A stretch of DNA of 64,000 nucleotides, from NCBI GenBank assembly GCA_017525805.1, contig JAFXSH010000113.1, positions 143,637 through 207,636 on the forward strand, written 5' to 3'. A program made the position numbers and the translations under genes. Shown in pieces: positions 1-7,897 of the stretch; the stretch's first letter is position 1, and each line of letters opens with the position of its first letter. The stretch is from Clostridia bacterium. GTDB taxonomy: Bacteria > Bacillota_A > Clostridia > Christensenellales > Aristaeellaceae. The notes beneath the pieces are model-generated. The model was not told the origin of the DNA and made no database searches. It was given only the letters and a program-made list of their open reading frames with translations.

Positions 1-1338
1 CAGCATGGCGGAGGCAGGATCGCCCCGGAAATCGTGGCTCATTTTGTCGATTTCGTCGAACAGGAACACCGGGTTCATGGTGCCTGCCCGCTTCATGGCC
101 TCGATGATGCGGCCGGGGATGGCCCCCACATAGGTGCGCCGGTGGCCCCGAATTTCGGCCTCGTCCCGCACGCCGCCTAAGCTCATCTGCACAAATTTGC
201 GGCCCACGGCCTTGGCGATGCCCTTGACGATACTGGTTTTGCCCACACCGGGAGGCCCCACAAAGCACAGGATGGGGCCCTTCATGGCACCGTCCTGGGT
301 GTTCATTTCCTTCATGCGGCGCACGGCCAGGTATTCGATCACCCGGTCCTTCACCTTGTCCATGGCGTAGTGATCTTCGTCCAGGATGCGGCGGGCGCGC
401 TTCAAATCCAGGTTGTCGGTGGTGAATTTGCCCCAGGGCAGGTCTACGATCCATTCCACATAGGTGCGGCTGATGCCGATTTCCGGGGTGCCGGGAGCCA
501 TGCGGGAAAGCCTGTCCAATTCCTTGTTGGCTTTTTCCCGGGCCTCATCGTTCAGGGGCGTTTCGGCCACCCTTTTGCGCAGGTCATCCACATAGGTTTC
601 GTCCCGGTCGCCCAATTCTTCCTGAATGGCCTTGATCTGCTCCCGCAGGTAATAATCCTTCTGATTCTTGTCGATCTGCTTTTTCAGGCGGCTCTGCACC
701 TGCTTTTCGATGCCCGCCAGCTCCGTTTCCCTAATCAGGATGCCGCAGAGGGTTTCCAGGCGCTGGGCGGCGTCGATTTCTTCCAAAATAGCCTGCCGGT
801 CCTCCACCCTTGTGAGCACGTTTGCGGCGATAATGTCCGCCAATTGGTCCGGCTTGTCCACGTCTCCCACAGAGCGCAGGGTCTCCCCCGACACGCGCAT
901 GGAGGCTCGGGCGTATTCCTCAAACAGCTCGTGGGTGGTGCGCACCATGGCCTCGATTTCCGGGGTGATCACCACGTCCTGGGGCGGCACTTCCAAATCG
1001 GCCATCCAGAAGGGTTCTTCCTGGGTCACGGCCCGCATGACCGCCCGCTGGCGGCCCTCCACCAGCACGCGGATGGTGTCGCCGGGCAGGTTCAGCACCT
1101 GCTTGATCAGCGCCACAGTGCCCACCTGGCAAAAATCCTCCATGACGGGTTCTTCCACGTCGCCGTCCCGCTGGGCCACCAAAAATACCTGCTGATCCTC
1201 CACCATGGCCTGTTCCAAGGCGGCCACGCTGCGGGCGCGGCCCACGTCAAAATGCAGCACCATATGGGGAAATACCATTAGTCCCCGCAGGGGGATCAAC
1301 GGCAGATGCAGCATAGGATTCTTTTTCTTTCTTGGCAT
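1..1338 (-). CDS. lon: ATP-dependent protease LonA, C-terminal part outside the window
   Basis: Cytosolic AAA+ serine protease that degrades misfolded and regulatory proteins. The 446 visible codons cover the N-terminal substrate-binding domain (residues 1 to about 210), the coiled-coil linker and the first part of the AAA+ module: Walker A GPPGVGKT and Walker B region VFLFDEIDK are readable. The proteolytic Ser/Lys domain lies beyond base 1. The start ATG at 1338 has a GGGAG ribosome site. It follows lonB by 85 bp, the same lonB-lonA order as in Bacillus subtilis, so the pair is probably co-transcribed from upstream. Identification is firm; only completeness is unknown. Confidence 0.96.
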   Translation of the reverse strand, partial: MPRKKKNPMLHLPLIPLRGLMVFPHMVLHFDVGRARSVAALEQAMVEDQQVFLVAQRDGDVEEPVMEDFCQVGTVALIKQVLNLPGDTIRVLVEGRQRAVMRAVTQEEPFWMADLEVPPQDVVITPEIEAMVRTTHELFEEYARASMRVSGETLRSVGDVDKPDQLADIIAANVLTRVEDRQAILEEIDAAQRLETLCGILIRETELAGIEKQVQSRLKKQIDKNQKDYYLREQIKAIQEELGDRDETYVDDLRKRVAETPLNDEAREKANKELDRLSRMAPGTPEIGISRTYVEWIVDLPWGKFTTDNLDLKRARRILDEDHYAMDKVKDRVIEYLAVRRMKEMNTQDGAMKGPILCFVGPPGVGKTSIVKGIAKAVGRKFVQMSLGGVRDEAEIRGHRRTYVGAIPGRIIEAMKRAGTMNPVFLFDEIDKMSHDFRGDPASAML

Positions 1339-1423
1339 ACTAACTCCCTGATCTATCAATCTTCCGAAGCCGCTGCTCCGGTACGCTCAAATTATACCTG
1401 ATTCCCACGGAAAATGCAATGCT

Positions 1424-3088
1424 TCATCCCTGCGACGCGGCGGCAAGGGGCCGTTGGGCCACGGTTGAGGCGTCTGCGTTTTCCTCCGTAAGCTGGGCGG
1501 GCAGCAGCATCATGGAAAGCACCTGCTGCACCGTATCCACCAGGATCATTTGAATGCCCGCGTCCCGGAAGCGCTCCATGGCGTTTTCCCGTGGCGCCAG
1601 CACCCGGGAAAGCCCCGAGCGCCTTGCCGCTTCTGCCTTGGCGGGCACGCCGCCCACGGGCAGTATCTGCCCCTGCACGCTGATCTCCCCCGTCACCGCC
1701 GCCGATCCGTCCACCGGCCTGCCGGTGAGGGCGCTGACCGCCGCCACCGTCATGGCCGCCCCCGCCGAAGGGCCGTCCACCGGCGCGCCGCCGGGGAAAT
1801 TGATATGCACGTCGTTTTTTCCGTCCAAATAACCCAAACGGCGCAGCAGGGTAGCCACGTTTTCCGCCGAGGCGTGGGCCATCGACTTTCGGCGCATGGT
1901 GTGCCCCCCATTGCCGATGTCCTCTTCTTCCACGATGCCCGTCACCAGCACCTTGCCCGTGCCCGGACATACGGCGGCTTCGATTTCCATCACTGCGCCT
2001 TGGTGGCTGCCGTGCACCGCTAAGCCGTGCACCGCTCCCACCCGGTTTTCCAGGGCGGCCCGCTGGCCGGGACGCTTGACATAATGGCCCGATTCGATCA
2101 CCCATTCCATGTCTGAAAGCTTGATCTCCGTCCGGCCCTCCAGCTGCGCCACGCCGGAGGCCATCTGCACCATGTTCACCGCGTCGCGCCCGCAGGCGGC
2201 GTATTGACCCGCCAGGTTCGCCGTTTTCTTATGCATTTGGAAGCCCGCCCGTTTCGCCGCCTCATAGGCGATGCGGGACACCTCCTCCGGCTCCAAAGCG
2301 CGGAAGAAGATTTCCATGCAGCGGGAACGCAGGGCCGGAGAAATGTCCTCCGGGCTGCGGGTGGTGGCCCCCACCAGGCGGAAATCAGCCGGGAGGCCAT
2401 CCTTGAATATTTCATGCACATAGCGGGGCGTGCCGGAATCGTCCGGATTATAGTAGGCCGATTCAAAATGCACTTTCCGATCCTCCAGAACTTTCAGCAG
2501 CTTGTTCATCTGAATGGGATGCAGTTCCCCGATCTCATCCAGGAACAGCACGCCCCCGTGGGCGCGGCTCACCGCACCGGGCTTGGGCTGGGGCACGCCT
2601 TGAATCCCCAAGGGACCCGCGCCCTGGTAAATGGGATCGTGCACGCTGCCGATGAGCGGATCGGCAATGGCCCGCTCGTCAAACCGCACGCAGGTGGCGT
2701 CCATTTCGATGAAAGGCGCGTTGGGGCCGAAGGGCGTTCCTTCGCTTTTCTTGGCCGCTTCCAGGGCCAGCCGCGCCGCGCAGGTTTTTCCCACGCCGGG
2801 CGGTCCGTAAATGATCACATGCTGGGGATTTTTGCCGCACAGGATCGCCATGAGAGAACGGATGCCCTCCTCCTGGCCGATGATATCCTCCATCTTGCGG
2901 GGCCTCACGTGCTCCGCCAAGGGCTCCGATAAAGAGATAGCCCGCATCCGGCGCAGGTTTTCCATTTCCTTGGCGCTTTCCCGCCGCCCTGCCGGTTCTG
3001 CGTTCCGTTGCTTTTTCAGCTGGGAAAAAAAGTATATCCCCATGATCACCGTAACGGTCAACTGTACCGCCGTCAAAATCCATCCCAA
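1424..3088 (-). CDS. lonB: Membrane-anchored ATP-dependent protease LonB
   Basis: Lon-family protease with one N-terminal membrane segment (residues about 3-21) instead of the LonA substrate domain. Walker A GPPGVGKT is at residues 95-102, Walker B VLFLDE near 180-185, and the protease dyad is Ser441 (in DGPSAG) and Lys484. I chose the TTG start at 3088 because a GGGGGG ribosome site sits about 7 bases upstream and it gives 554 residues, close to the 552 of B. subtilis LonB; an in-frame extension to 3166 lacks such support. In Bacillus LonB acts in the forespore under sigma-F; no sporulation promoter was identified here. Located between alr (74 bp upstream) and lonA. Confidence 0.94.
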   Translation of the reverse strand: MGWILTAVQLTVTVIMGIYFFSQLKKQRNAEPAGRRESAKEMENLRRMRAISLSEPLAEHVRPRKMEDIIGQEEGIRSLMAILCGKNPQHVIIYGPPGVGKTCAARLALEAAKKSEGTPFGPNAPFIEMDATCVRFDERAIADPLIGSVHDPIYQGAGPLGIQGVPQPKPGAVSRAHGGVLFLDEIGELHPIQMNKLLKVLEDRKVHFESAYYNPDDSGTPRYVHEIFKDGLPADFRLVGATTRSPEDISPALRSRCMEIFFRALEPEEVSRIAYEAAKRAGFQMHKKTANLAGQYAACGRDAVNMVQMASGVAQLEGRTEIKLSDMEWVIESGHYVKRPGQRAALENRVGAVHGLAVHGSHQGAVMEIEAAVCPGTGKVLVTGIVEEEDIGNGGHTMRRKSMAHASAENVATLLRRLGYLDGKNDVHINFPGGAPVDGPSAGAAMTVAAVSALTGRPVDGSAAVTGEISVQGQILPVGGVPAKAEAARRSGLSRVLAPRENAMERFRDAGIQMILVDTVQQVLSMMLLPAQLTEENADASTVAQRPLAAASQG

Positions 3089-3162
3089 AGATAATCCCCC
3101 CTTTTGCCTACTGCTTATGATGGCAAAGGGAGGGAACATCCATACGCGCAATTTCAGGCAAA

Positions 3163-4299
3163 TCAAGAAGCGTCCATTTCAGCAGCGACGCATACCGGTT
3201 TTTCGTCCCGGAAATACACCCGGGGCACCCGGCGGCCAATGATGCCCATGCATTCGTTGCGGTTCAGGCTCCCCCATTGGGCGTAATCCCGCAGGTCGAT
3301 TTCATCGCCCAGCAAGGTCACGGCATCCCCGGCCTGAGTTTCCGGGATTTCCGTCACGTCGATCATCATTTGATCCATGCACACCAGCCCCAGCACCGGG
3401 GCCTTTTTGCCGTGGAGGGCCACGAAGCCCTTCTGGCTAAGAGACCGGGGATAGCCGTCGATATAGCCCACGGACAGGGTGGCGACCAGGGTATCGCGTT
3501 CAAGCGGCGTATCGTCGTAGCCCACGCCCTCCCCCGCCTTCACCCAGGAAACGCGGGTGACGCGGGCTTTGAACCGCACCACGCTTTTGCCTTCCGAAAA
3601 ACGCTCCCACTTCACCGGCACGTTGCCGTACAGGAACGCGCCCACCCGCACGGCGTCATATTGCCACTGGGGATAGCGGGTCAGGCCGATGGAATCCACC
3701 AGATGCCGCAGCCGGGCATGCAGGCCCCCGGCCTCGATTTCATTGACCATAGCGGTGAAAATCCGCTCCTGCTCCATGCTCTGTTCCCGGCTGCGCAGAG
3801 CCAGGTGGCTGTAAATCCCCTCAAAATCCAGGCCGGGCAAATCCTTGATTTTCAGCGCCTCCTGTGCATCCGTAAAACCCAAACGGTGCAGTCCCGTATC
3901 AAGCTTTACGTGGACCAGGGCCCGCTTCCCCATCTTTTCCGCCGCTCTGGAGGCTCTTTCCGCATCCTCCACGCTGCCTACGGTCAGAGAAACGCCCTGC
4001 TGAATTAAATAGAGCAGTTCCCCTTCCCCCGCCGGGCCCAGCAGCAGGATATGGGCGTCTGGCGCGGCCTTTCGAACGATATACGCTTCCTCCGGCGCGG
4101 CCACGGCGAACCAGTCCGCCCCCGCCCCGCGCAGCGTTTCCACCGTCCGGGCGAGCCCCAGCCCGTAAGCGTTGGCTTTCACCACGCACATAAATACCGT
4201 TTTTTTATCACACAAGGATTTCGCCAGCCGGTAATTGTGCAGCAAAGCATCCTCGTCCACTTCCATCCACGCCCGGCCCAGGGCTCTTTCCAGATTCAT
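3163..4299 (-). CDS. alr: Alanine racemase
   Basis: PLP-dependent enzyme that interconverts L- and D-alanine for peptidoglycan precursors. The protein is 378 residues, normal for the family. The PLP lysine is Lys41 in VVKANAYGLG, and the C-terminal beta domain carries the catalytic tyrosine region GVGYDDT and the CMDQMMIDVT motif. The start ATG at 4299 has GGAGG nine bases upstream; a longer in-frame reading to 4449 would run through the promoter and the group II intron remnant and is rejected. It is the first gene of a possible alr-lonB-lonA unit. Confidence 0.95.
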   Translation of the reverse strand: MNLERALGRAWMEVDEDALLHNYRLAKSLCDKKTVFMCVVKANAYGLGLARTVETLRGAGADWFAVAAPEEAYIVRKAAPDAHILLLGPAGEGELLYLIQQGVSLTVGSVEDAERASRAAEKMGKRALVHVKLDTGLHRLGFTDAQEALKIKDLPGLDFEGIYSHLALRSREQSMEQERIFTAMVNEIEAGGLHARLRHLVDSIGLTRYPQWQYDAVRVGAFLYGNVPVKWERFSEGKSVVRFKARVTRVSWVKAGEGVGYDDTPLERDTLVATLSVGYIDGYPRSLSQKGFVALHGKKAPVLGLVCMDQMMIDVTEIPETQAGDAVTLLGDEIDLRDYAQWGSLNRNECMGIIGRRVPRVYFRDEKPVCVAAEMDAS

Positions 4300-4329
4300 A
4301 TGCCGCCTCCGTAAGTTTTCATCCGTGTC

Positions 4330-4358
4330 AGCATAGCACAGGCGCGATGAAAACGCAA
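4330..4358 (-). promoter_or_regulatory. Predicted sigma-A promoter for alr
   Basis: On the minus strand TTGCGT (4358-4353), 17 bp, then TATGCT (4335-4330). It lies directly downstream of the intron remnant and 30 bp upstream of the alr start codon. Confidence 0.55.
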
Positions 4359-4360
4359 TA

Positions 4361-4460
4361 GGGCAGAGGGAGGGCTTTAACCCTCGCCCCTCCCATTGCC
4401 CCGTACATACGGTTCTCGTATACGGCGCTACATCATAACAGGAGTTCAAGTGTCTCTTCC
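4361..4460 (-). mobile_element. Degenerate group II intron 3' end (domains V-VI), no reverse transcriptase left
   Basis: Read on the minus strand, the segment has ACTTGAAC followed by GCCGTATACGAGAACC and GTATGTACGG, which closely resembles the domain V hairpin of bacterial group II introns, and then a GGGAGGGGCGAGGGTT / AACCCTC-like stem matching domain VI. The usual bulged branch-point A near the 3' end (as in CTACTCGAT) is not visible (CTCTGCCCTAT here), so it is probably dead. No intron-encoded protein or 5' half is present nearby. It sits right after a rho-independent terminator, the target preferred by class C introns; the class itself is not established. Recognition is from memory of intron ends. 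Confidence 0.6.
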
Positions 4461-4467
4461 TTCATAC

Positions 4468-4519
4468 GAAAAAGAAGCGCGTGCATTGGGAATGCTTTTC
4501 GCTCCAATGCATGCGCTTC
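4468..4519 (-). terminator. Rho-independent terminator of the DUF4956-VTC-zinc ribbon-TPM operon
   Basis: On the minus strand a 16-bp stem with one mismatch (4519-4504 pairing with 4489-4474) is followed by a TTTTT run (4473-4469). It begins 13 bp after the TPM gene. Confidence 0.8.
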
Positions 4520-4531
4520 ATTGCTGTGGGA

Positions 4532-5293
4532 TCAGAATTTTCCGCTGTGGCTGGTGTGGTGGGTGCCGGAGGAACCGGTGAAGCCGCCCCCATGTCCACC
4601 GCCGCCGGAGTTGGTTTCGATCTTGCGGCGGGTGGTGGTGGTGTACAGATAAATATCCTGCACACGGTTGAGCTGGAAGGAGCCGTCCCGGATGTAGGAC
4701 TGGGCGCCGATCTTCCGCCGCACGGTTTTCATCTGTCCCTTCAGGATCAGGGCCACGATGACGCCGATCACCAGACCAACGCCAAAAGTGATCATGGCCG
4801 CCCGCGTGGTGCGGTTCTTGGGCGTCATGTATTCCAGCCGCGCGTTCACGCCGGTGACGAAATGGGCCATGCCCGAAGCATAGTTGCTGATGCGCAGGTA
4901 GGGCAGCATATCATCCTCGATCTCGTACAGAGCGTCGTCGTCAAAGACCTTTTCGCCCCGCCCGGTGCAAACGATGGTATAATCCCGATCGCCCACGCCC
5001 GCGCCGGTGACCAGCAGCAGGATGATGCCGTCGTGGGTATCGCCGTAGCCGTAGCCGCCGTAATCGTAGTAATCCCCCGCGTAATACCGGGGCACTTTGC
5101 CGTCGATGCTGGTTTTGGTGAGCAGCACCACGTCGAACTGGTATGTATCGCCGATCACGGCAATGGCCTGTTCCAGGGCGATTTCCTCGGAATCCGACAG
5201 CACGTCCGCGTCGTCGATCACCCGGTTTCCCTCCGCCAGGGCGGGGGTAACGAACAAAAGCAAAAGCAGGAGCAGCGCAAGGATTTTTTTCAT
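4532..5293 (-). CDS. TPM-domain membrane-anchored secreted protein
   Basis: 253 residues. A signal peptide (1-20, MKKILALLLLLLLFVTPALA) precedes a TPM domain (about 22-150) with the RVIDDADVLS opening typical of the family; homologues include psb27-like and acid-phosphatase-like proteins, but the substrate here is unknown. A membrane segment lies near 168-186, then a cytosolic region ending in a Gly/His/Ser/Thr-rich tail (about 228-253). The start codon is 1 nt after the stop of the zinc-ribbon gene, with GGGGGTGATG as ribosome site inside that gene, so the two are translationally linked. It is last in the operon started at 7882. Confidence 0.82.
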   Translation of the reverse strand: MKKILALLLLLLLFVTPALAEGNRVIDDADVLSDSEEIALEQAIAVIGDTYQFDVVLLTKTSIDGKVPRYYAGDYYDYGGYGYGDTHDGIILLLVTGAGVGDRDYTIVCTGRGEKVFDDDALYEIEDDMLPYLRISNYASGMAHFVTGVNARLEYMTPKNRTTRAAMITFGVGLVIGVIVALILKGQMKTVRRKIGAQSYIRDGSFQLNRVQDIYLYTTTTRRKIETNSGGGGHGGGFTGSSGTHHTSHSGKF

Positions 5294-5294
5294 C

Positions 5295-6395
5295 TTACAT
5301 CACCCCCGAATTGAACAGGAAATAGGCAATGGCCGTTCCCGCCGCTCCGATCCCGACGGTGAGGCCCAACAGCCATCTCCAAAATGCGCCCTTGTCCACC
5401 GGCAGATCGCCCACGAACTGGCCGGTTTGGGCGTTCATGGCGAAGGTATAGGTCTTATCCTGCCAACGGGTGTTCAGCATCCATACCGGCATGAGCACCT
5501 GACGCACTTGACCGTGCTGCAATTGAATTTGGGTATTCATGGGCACCACGGAAGAATAGCCCATGACGGTGGCCGTCATGGCGGCGGCCACGCTGGCGCG
5601 GATGCGCTCGTTGGCCCGGGGCTGGCAGGCGTCGGCGTCCACATCGTAGCGCTGGGCCTGATAGCCGCTCAAGTAGGCCGTGTTAAAAGCATCGGCCTTC
5701 CCGCTGTCGTAGGGCTCGATGGATTCCATCAGGGTATCGTCGATCTTGCTGGACCCGTCCACCGGCACCTGGTTAAAGCCCAAATGGCCGCCCCGGCGCA
5801 CCAGGAAGTGGGCCGTGTTGGTGATTTCATAATTGCCCTGACGGTGGCGGGAAACCTTGGTGCACTTGTAGGTGCAGTCCGCCTCCGCGTCGGCCTGGAA
5901 CAGCCAGAAGGGCACGTAAACGCCCGTGACCTTTTCTATGCGGTTCTCGTCCATAAAGCCCTTGGGCAGCAGGCGCTTCCCCTTGCAGTGGTTCCTTAGA
6001 GCTTCCTGAGCTTCCTTCTTGCTCTTCTGGAAGGGGATCACGCCATCGGGCCGGTACGCGCCGGAAAACACCTGGGGTATGACGGAGGGATTGCCGCAGT
6101 AAACGCATTCGGTAGCGGCGATGGTTTCATCAGTAATGATCTCCGCGCCGCATGCCTGACAGCGATAAGCGCGCAGATGGGCGGCTTCCTCTTCGGAGTA
6201 CCCACCTCCCCCAACATACTGCCATTGCAGCTGATCGTCCGTGGTATTTTCCACCTGCACGCTTTCCAGCTGCTCCATGGTGTCCAGCGGGAAAGAATTG
6301 CCGCAGGAGGCGCACTCCAGCTGCTGGCTCTGGCTGCCAAAGGTGAGCGACGCGCCGCAAGCGGGGCATTTGTAATGGCCGGCGGCCTGAGGCAT
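5295..6395 (-). CDS. Double zinc-ribbon protein with C-terminal membrane segment
   Basis: 366 residues. Two zinc ribbons are visible: Cys10/Cys13 with Cys28/Cys31, and Cys79/Cys82 with Cys97/Cys100. The rest (about 110-330) is the conserved region of clostridial proteins often labelled TFIIB-type zinc ribbon or PriA-like, with PFQKSKKEA and VYVPFWLF motifs; a hydrophobic segment at about 340-360 should anchor it. No helicase motif exists, so the PriA label would be misleading. I use the ATG at 6395 (GGGGG ribosome site 8 bases upstream); upstream in-frame codons lack one. Third gene of the DUF4956 operon; a role in surface or envelope assembly is inference only. Confidence 0.75.
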   Translation of the reverse strand: MPQAAGHYKCPACGASLTFGSQSQQLECASCGNSFPLDTMEQLESVQVENTTDDQLQWQYVGGGGYSEEEAAHLRAYRCQACGAEIITDETIAATECVYCGNPSVIPQVFSGAYRPDGVIPFQKSKKEAQEALRNHCKGKRLLPKGFMDENRIEKVTGVYVPFWLFQADAEADCTYKCTKVSRHRQGNYEITNTAHFLVRRGGHLGFNQVPVDGSSKIDDTLMESIEPYDSGKADAFNTAYLSGYQAQRYDVDADACQPRANERIRASVAAAMTATVMGYSSVVPMNTQIQLQHGQVRQVLMPVWMLNTRWQDKTYTFAMNAQTGQFVGDLPVDKGAFWRWLLGLTVGIGAAGTAIAYFLFNSGVM

Positions 6396-6423
6396 AGGAA
6401 ATCCCCCTTTCAGTATCACTGTT

Positions 6424-7125
6424 TTATTCTTTTCCCTCGTACTTCCTGCATAGTGTATACTTGGATACGGCGGTTTGCACCGCTTCGGGACAGGCAAAGG
6501 ACAGCAGATCGCGGATATAGGGCGGCAGCACGCGGTTGTATTTTACTTCCAAAATGGTTTCATCGTGGTCCAGCACCGGCACGGTGGGCACCTCGGGGTT
6601 GAACAGCTCGATGCTGTTCAGGCCCGTGCGCACCCGCATATCGAAGGTGACGCGCACTTCCTCGGCCACGTGCACGTAAGCTTCCCGTTCATAATCCACG
6701 ATCACCACGGGATGCAAAAGCCTGGTTCGCATTTCCCGGTACACATCTCGAAGCAATCCGCTTTGGGTGTTTTCCAGGCCCGCGGGGTCCGCCGCCATCA
6801 ATTGCTCTGCCAGGTCCCGGTTGATCCTGGCGCTGCGCTTGGAAATCAGGTTTCCCACCTTGGTTTTGCACTCCATGAAAATCACGGCGTCCGACAGGTT
6901 ATAGATGCGGATGCGGTACTTGTCCCGGTCCTTGACCCCTGCGATTTTGTCATAGAGGGCGTCGTCGAAGACCGTGTCGAAGTACAGGGACCGGATGTGG
7001 TAGCTGCCGCCGTTCTTTTTCGCGTTGGGGTCTAAGTTCAGCACGCTGCCCACAGTGCGCCGGAGCACCTCCAATTGGGTGCGGGTGATCAGGAATTTGA
7101 GTTCATGCCGCAGAGGGAGCGCCAT
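6424..7125 (-). CDS. VTC-domain polyphosphate polymerase-like protein
   Basis: 233 residues, a single VTC/TTM (triphosphate tunnel) domain. Signature charged strands are readable: HELKFLI at 7-13, RSLYFDT, KYRIRIYN, MECKTK, VDYERE, TFDMRVR and the C-terminal ILEVKYN. In yeast Vtc4 this fold makes polyphosphate from ATP; bacterial single-domain members are largely uncharacterised, so activity is inference. The start is 3 nt after the stop of the DUF4956 membrane protein, with a weak ribosome site, suggesting translational coupling. The DUF4956-VTC-CotH association recurs in other bacteria (from memory), which supports a shared process. Confidence 0.85.
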   Translation of the reverse strand: MALPLRHELKFLITRTQLEVLRRTVGSVLNLDPNAKKNGGSYHIRSLYFDTVFDDALYDKIAGVKDRDKYRIRIYNLSDAVIFMECKTKVGNLISKRSARINRDLAEQLMAADPAGLENTQSGLLRDVYREMRTRLLHPVVIVDYEREAYVHVAEEVRVTFDMRVRTGLNSIELFNPEVPTVPVLDHDETILEVKYNRVLPPYIRDLLSFACPEAVQTAVSKYTLCRKYEGKE

Positions 7126-7128
7126 AAT

Positions 7129-7824
7129 TTACGCCCCCGCTTCGGTCTGGCACGCCACCAGGGTGGCGTCATACACGCCGTTGATATCCAGCATATCCGT
7201 CACAATATTCACCCGGCGGTCCAGGCGGACCTCCACGGTCATTTCCGCGCCGGAGCGGGTAACGGTCTTGGAGCGCAGGCGATAGAAGCGCACGCTGCGC
7301 TTCAGGGTATTTTCGATATCCACCTGGGCTTCTTCATCGTAATGCACCACCAGCAGATAACCGTTGGGGCTGCGCAGACGCAGATAGGAAATGGCCAACA
7401 GGATCACGGCGATGCCCAGCAGCGCCACAATGGCGATCACATAGGCGTTGCTGCCCACCAGGATGCCCATGGTGATGGCCCAGAACATGTAAGCGGTGTC
7501 CAGCGGGTCCTTCACGGCGGTGCGGAAACGCACGATGGACAGGGCGCCCACCATGCCCATGCTCAGGGCCACGTTGCTGCCGATGGCCATGACCACGGGG
7601 GTGGTGACCAGGCACAGGAGGATCAGCGTCAGCGTAAAGGAAGGGGAATAGAGCACCCCGCGGTAGGTCTTTTTATACACCAGGGCGATCACGATGCCCG
7701 CCGCCAGGGCCACGATCAGCGCGATCACCACGTTCAGGGGCGTGAAATTGGAAAGCTGATCGGCAAACCATTCGGAAAATGTGGAACCGTTCAGCACGTC
7801 GTTGAAGGTCAAATTCCCGTTCAT
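7129..7824 (-). CDS. DUF4956 family membrane protein
   Basis: 231 residues. About four membrane segments in the N-terminal half (near 30-50, 60-82, 84-100 and 118-148) contain the family block SMGMVGALSIVRFRTAVKDP, followed by a soluble alpha/beta C-terminal domain (about 155-231). The function is not known; it is the usual partner of VTC-domain and CotH proteins. Ribosome site GGGAGG precedes the ATG by 8 bases. First gene of a four-gene operon behind a good promoter. Confidence 0.85.
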   Translation of the reverse strand: MNGNLTFNDVLNGSTFSEWFADQLSNFTPLNVVIALIVALAAGIVIALVYKKTYRGVLYSPSFTLTLILLCLVTTPVVMAIGSNVALSMGMVGALSIVRFRTAVKDPLDTAYMFWAITMGILVGSNAYVIAIVALLGIAVILLAISYLRLRSPNGYLLVVHYDEEAQVDIENTLKRSVRFYRLRSKTVTRSGAEMTVEVRLDRRVNIVTDMLDINGVYDATLVACQTEAGA

Positions 7825-7853
7825 GTCTTTATCCTCCCGTTTTTTCCTCGTTA

Positions 7854-7882
7854 ATAGTACACTTTTTTTCCAGTTCCGTCAA
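7854..7882 (-). promoter_or_regulatory. Predicted sigma-A promoter for the DUF4956 operon
   Basis: Minus-strand TTGACG (7882-7877), 17 bp spacer, TACTAT (7859-7854), 30 bp before the start codon. It lies between the CotH gene end and DUF4956, so this operon can be expressed without CotH. Confidence 0.7.
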
Positions 7883-7897
7883 TTCTTTCCCGTATAT

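Noticed and set aside
370..1281. Plus-strand 303-codon open frame over lon
   Set aside because: Antisense shadow; Lon motifs are clear on the minus strand.
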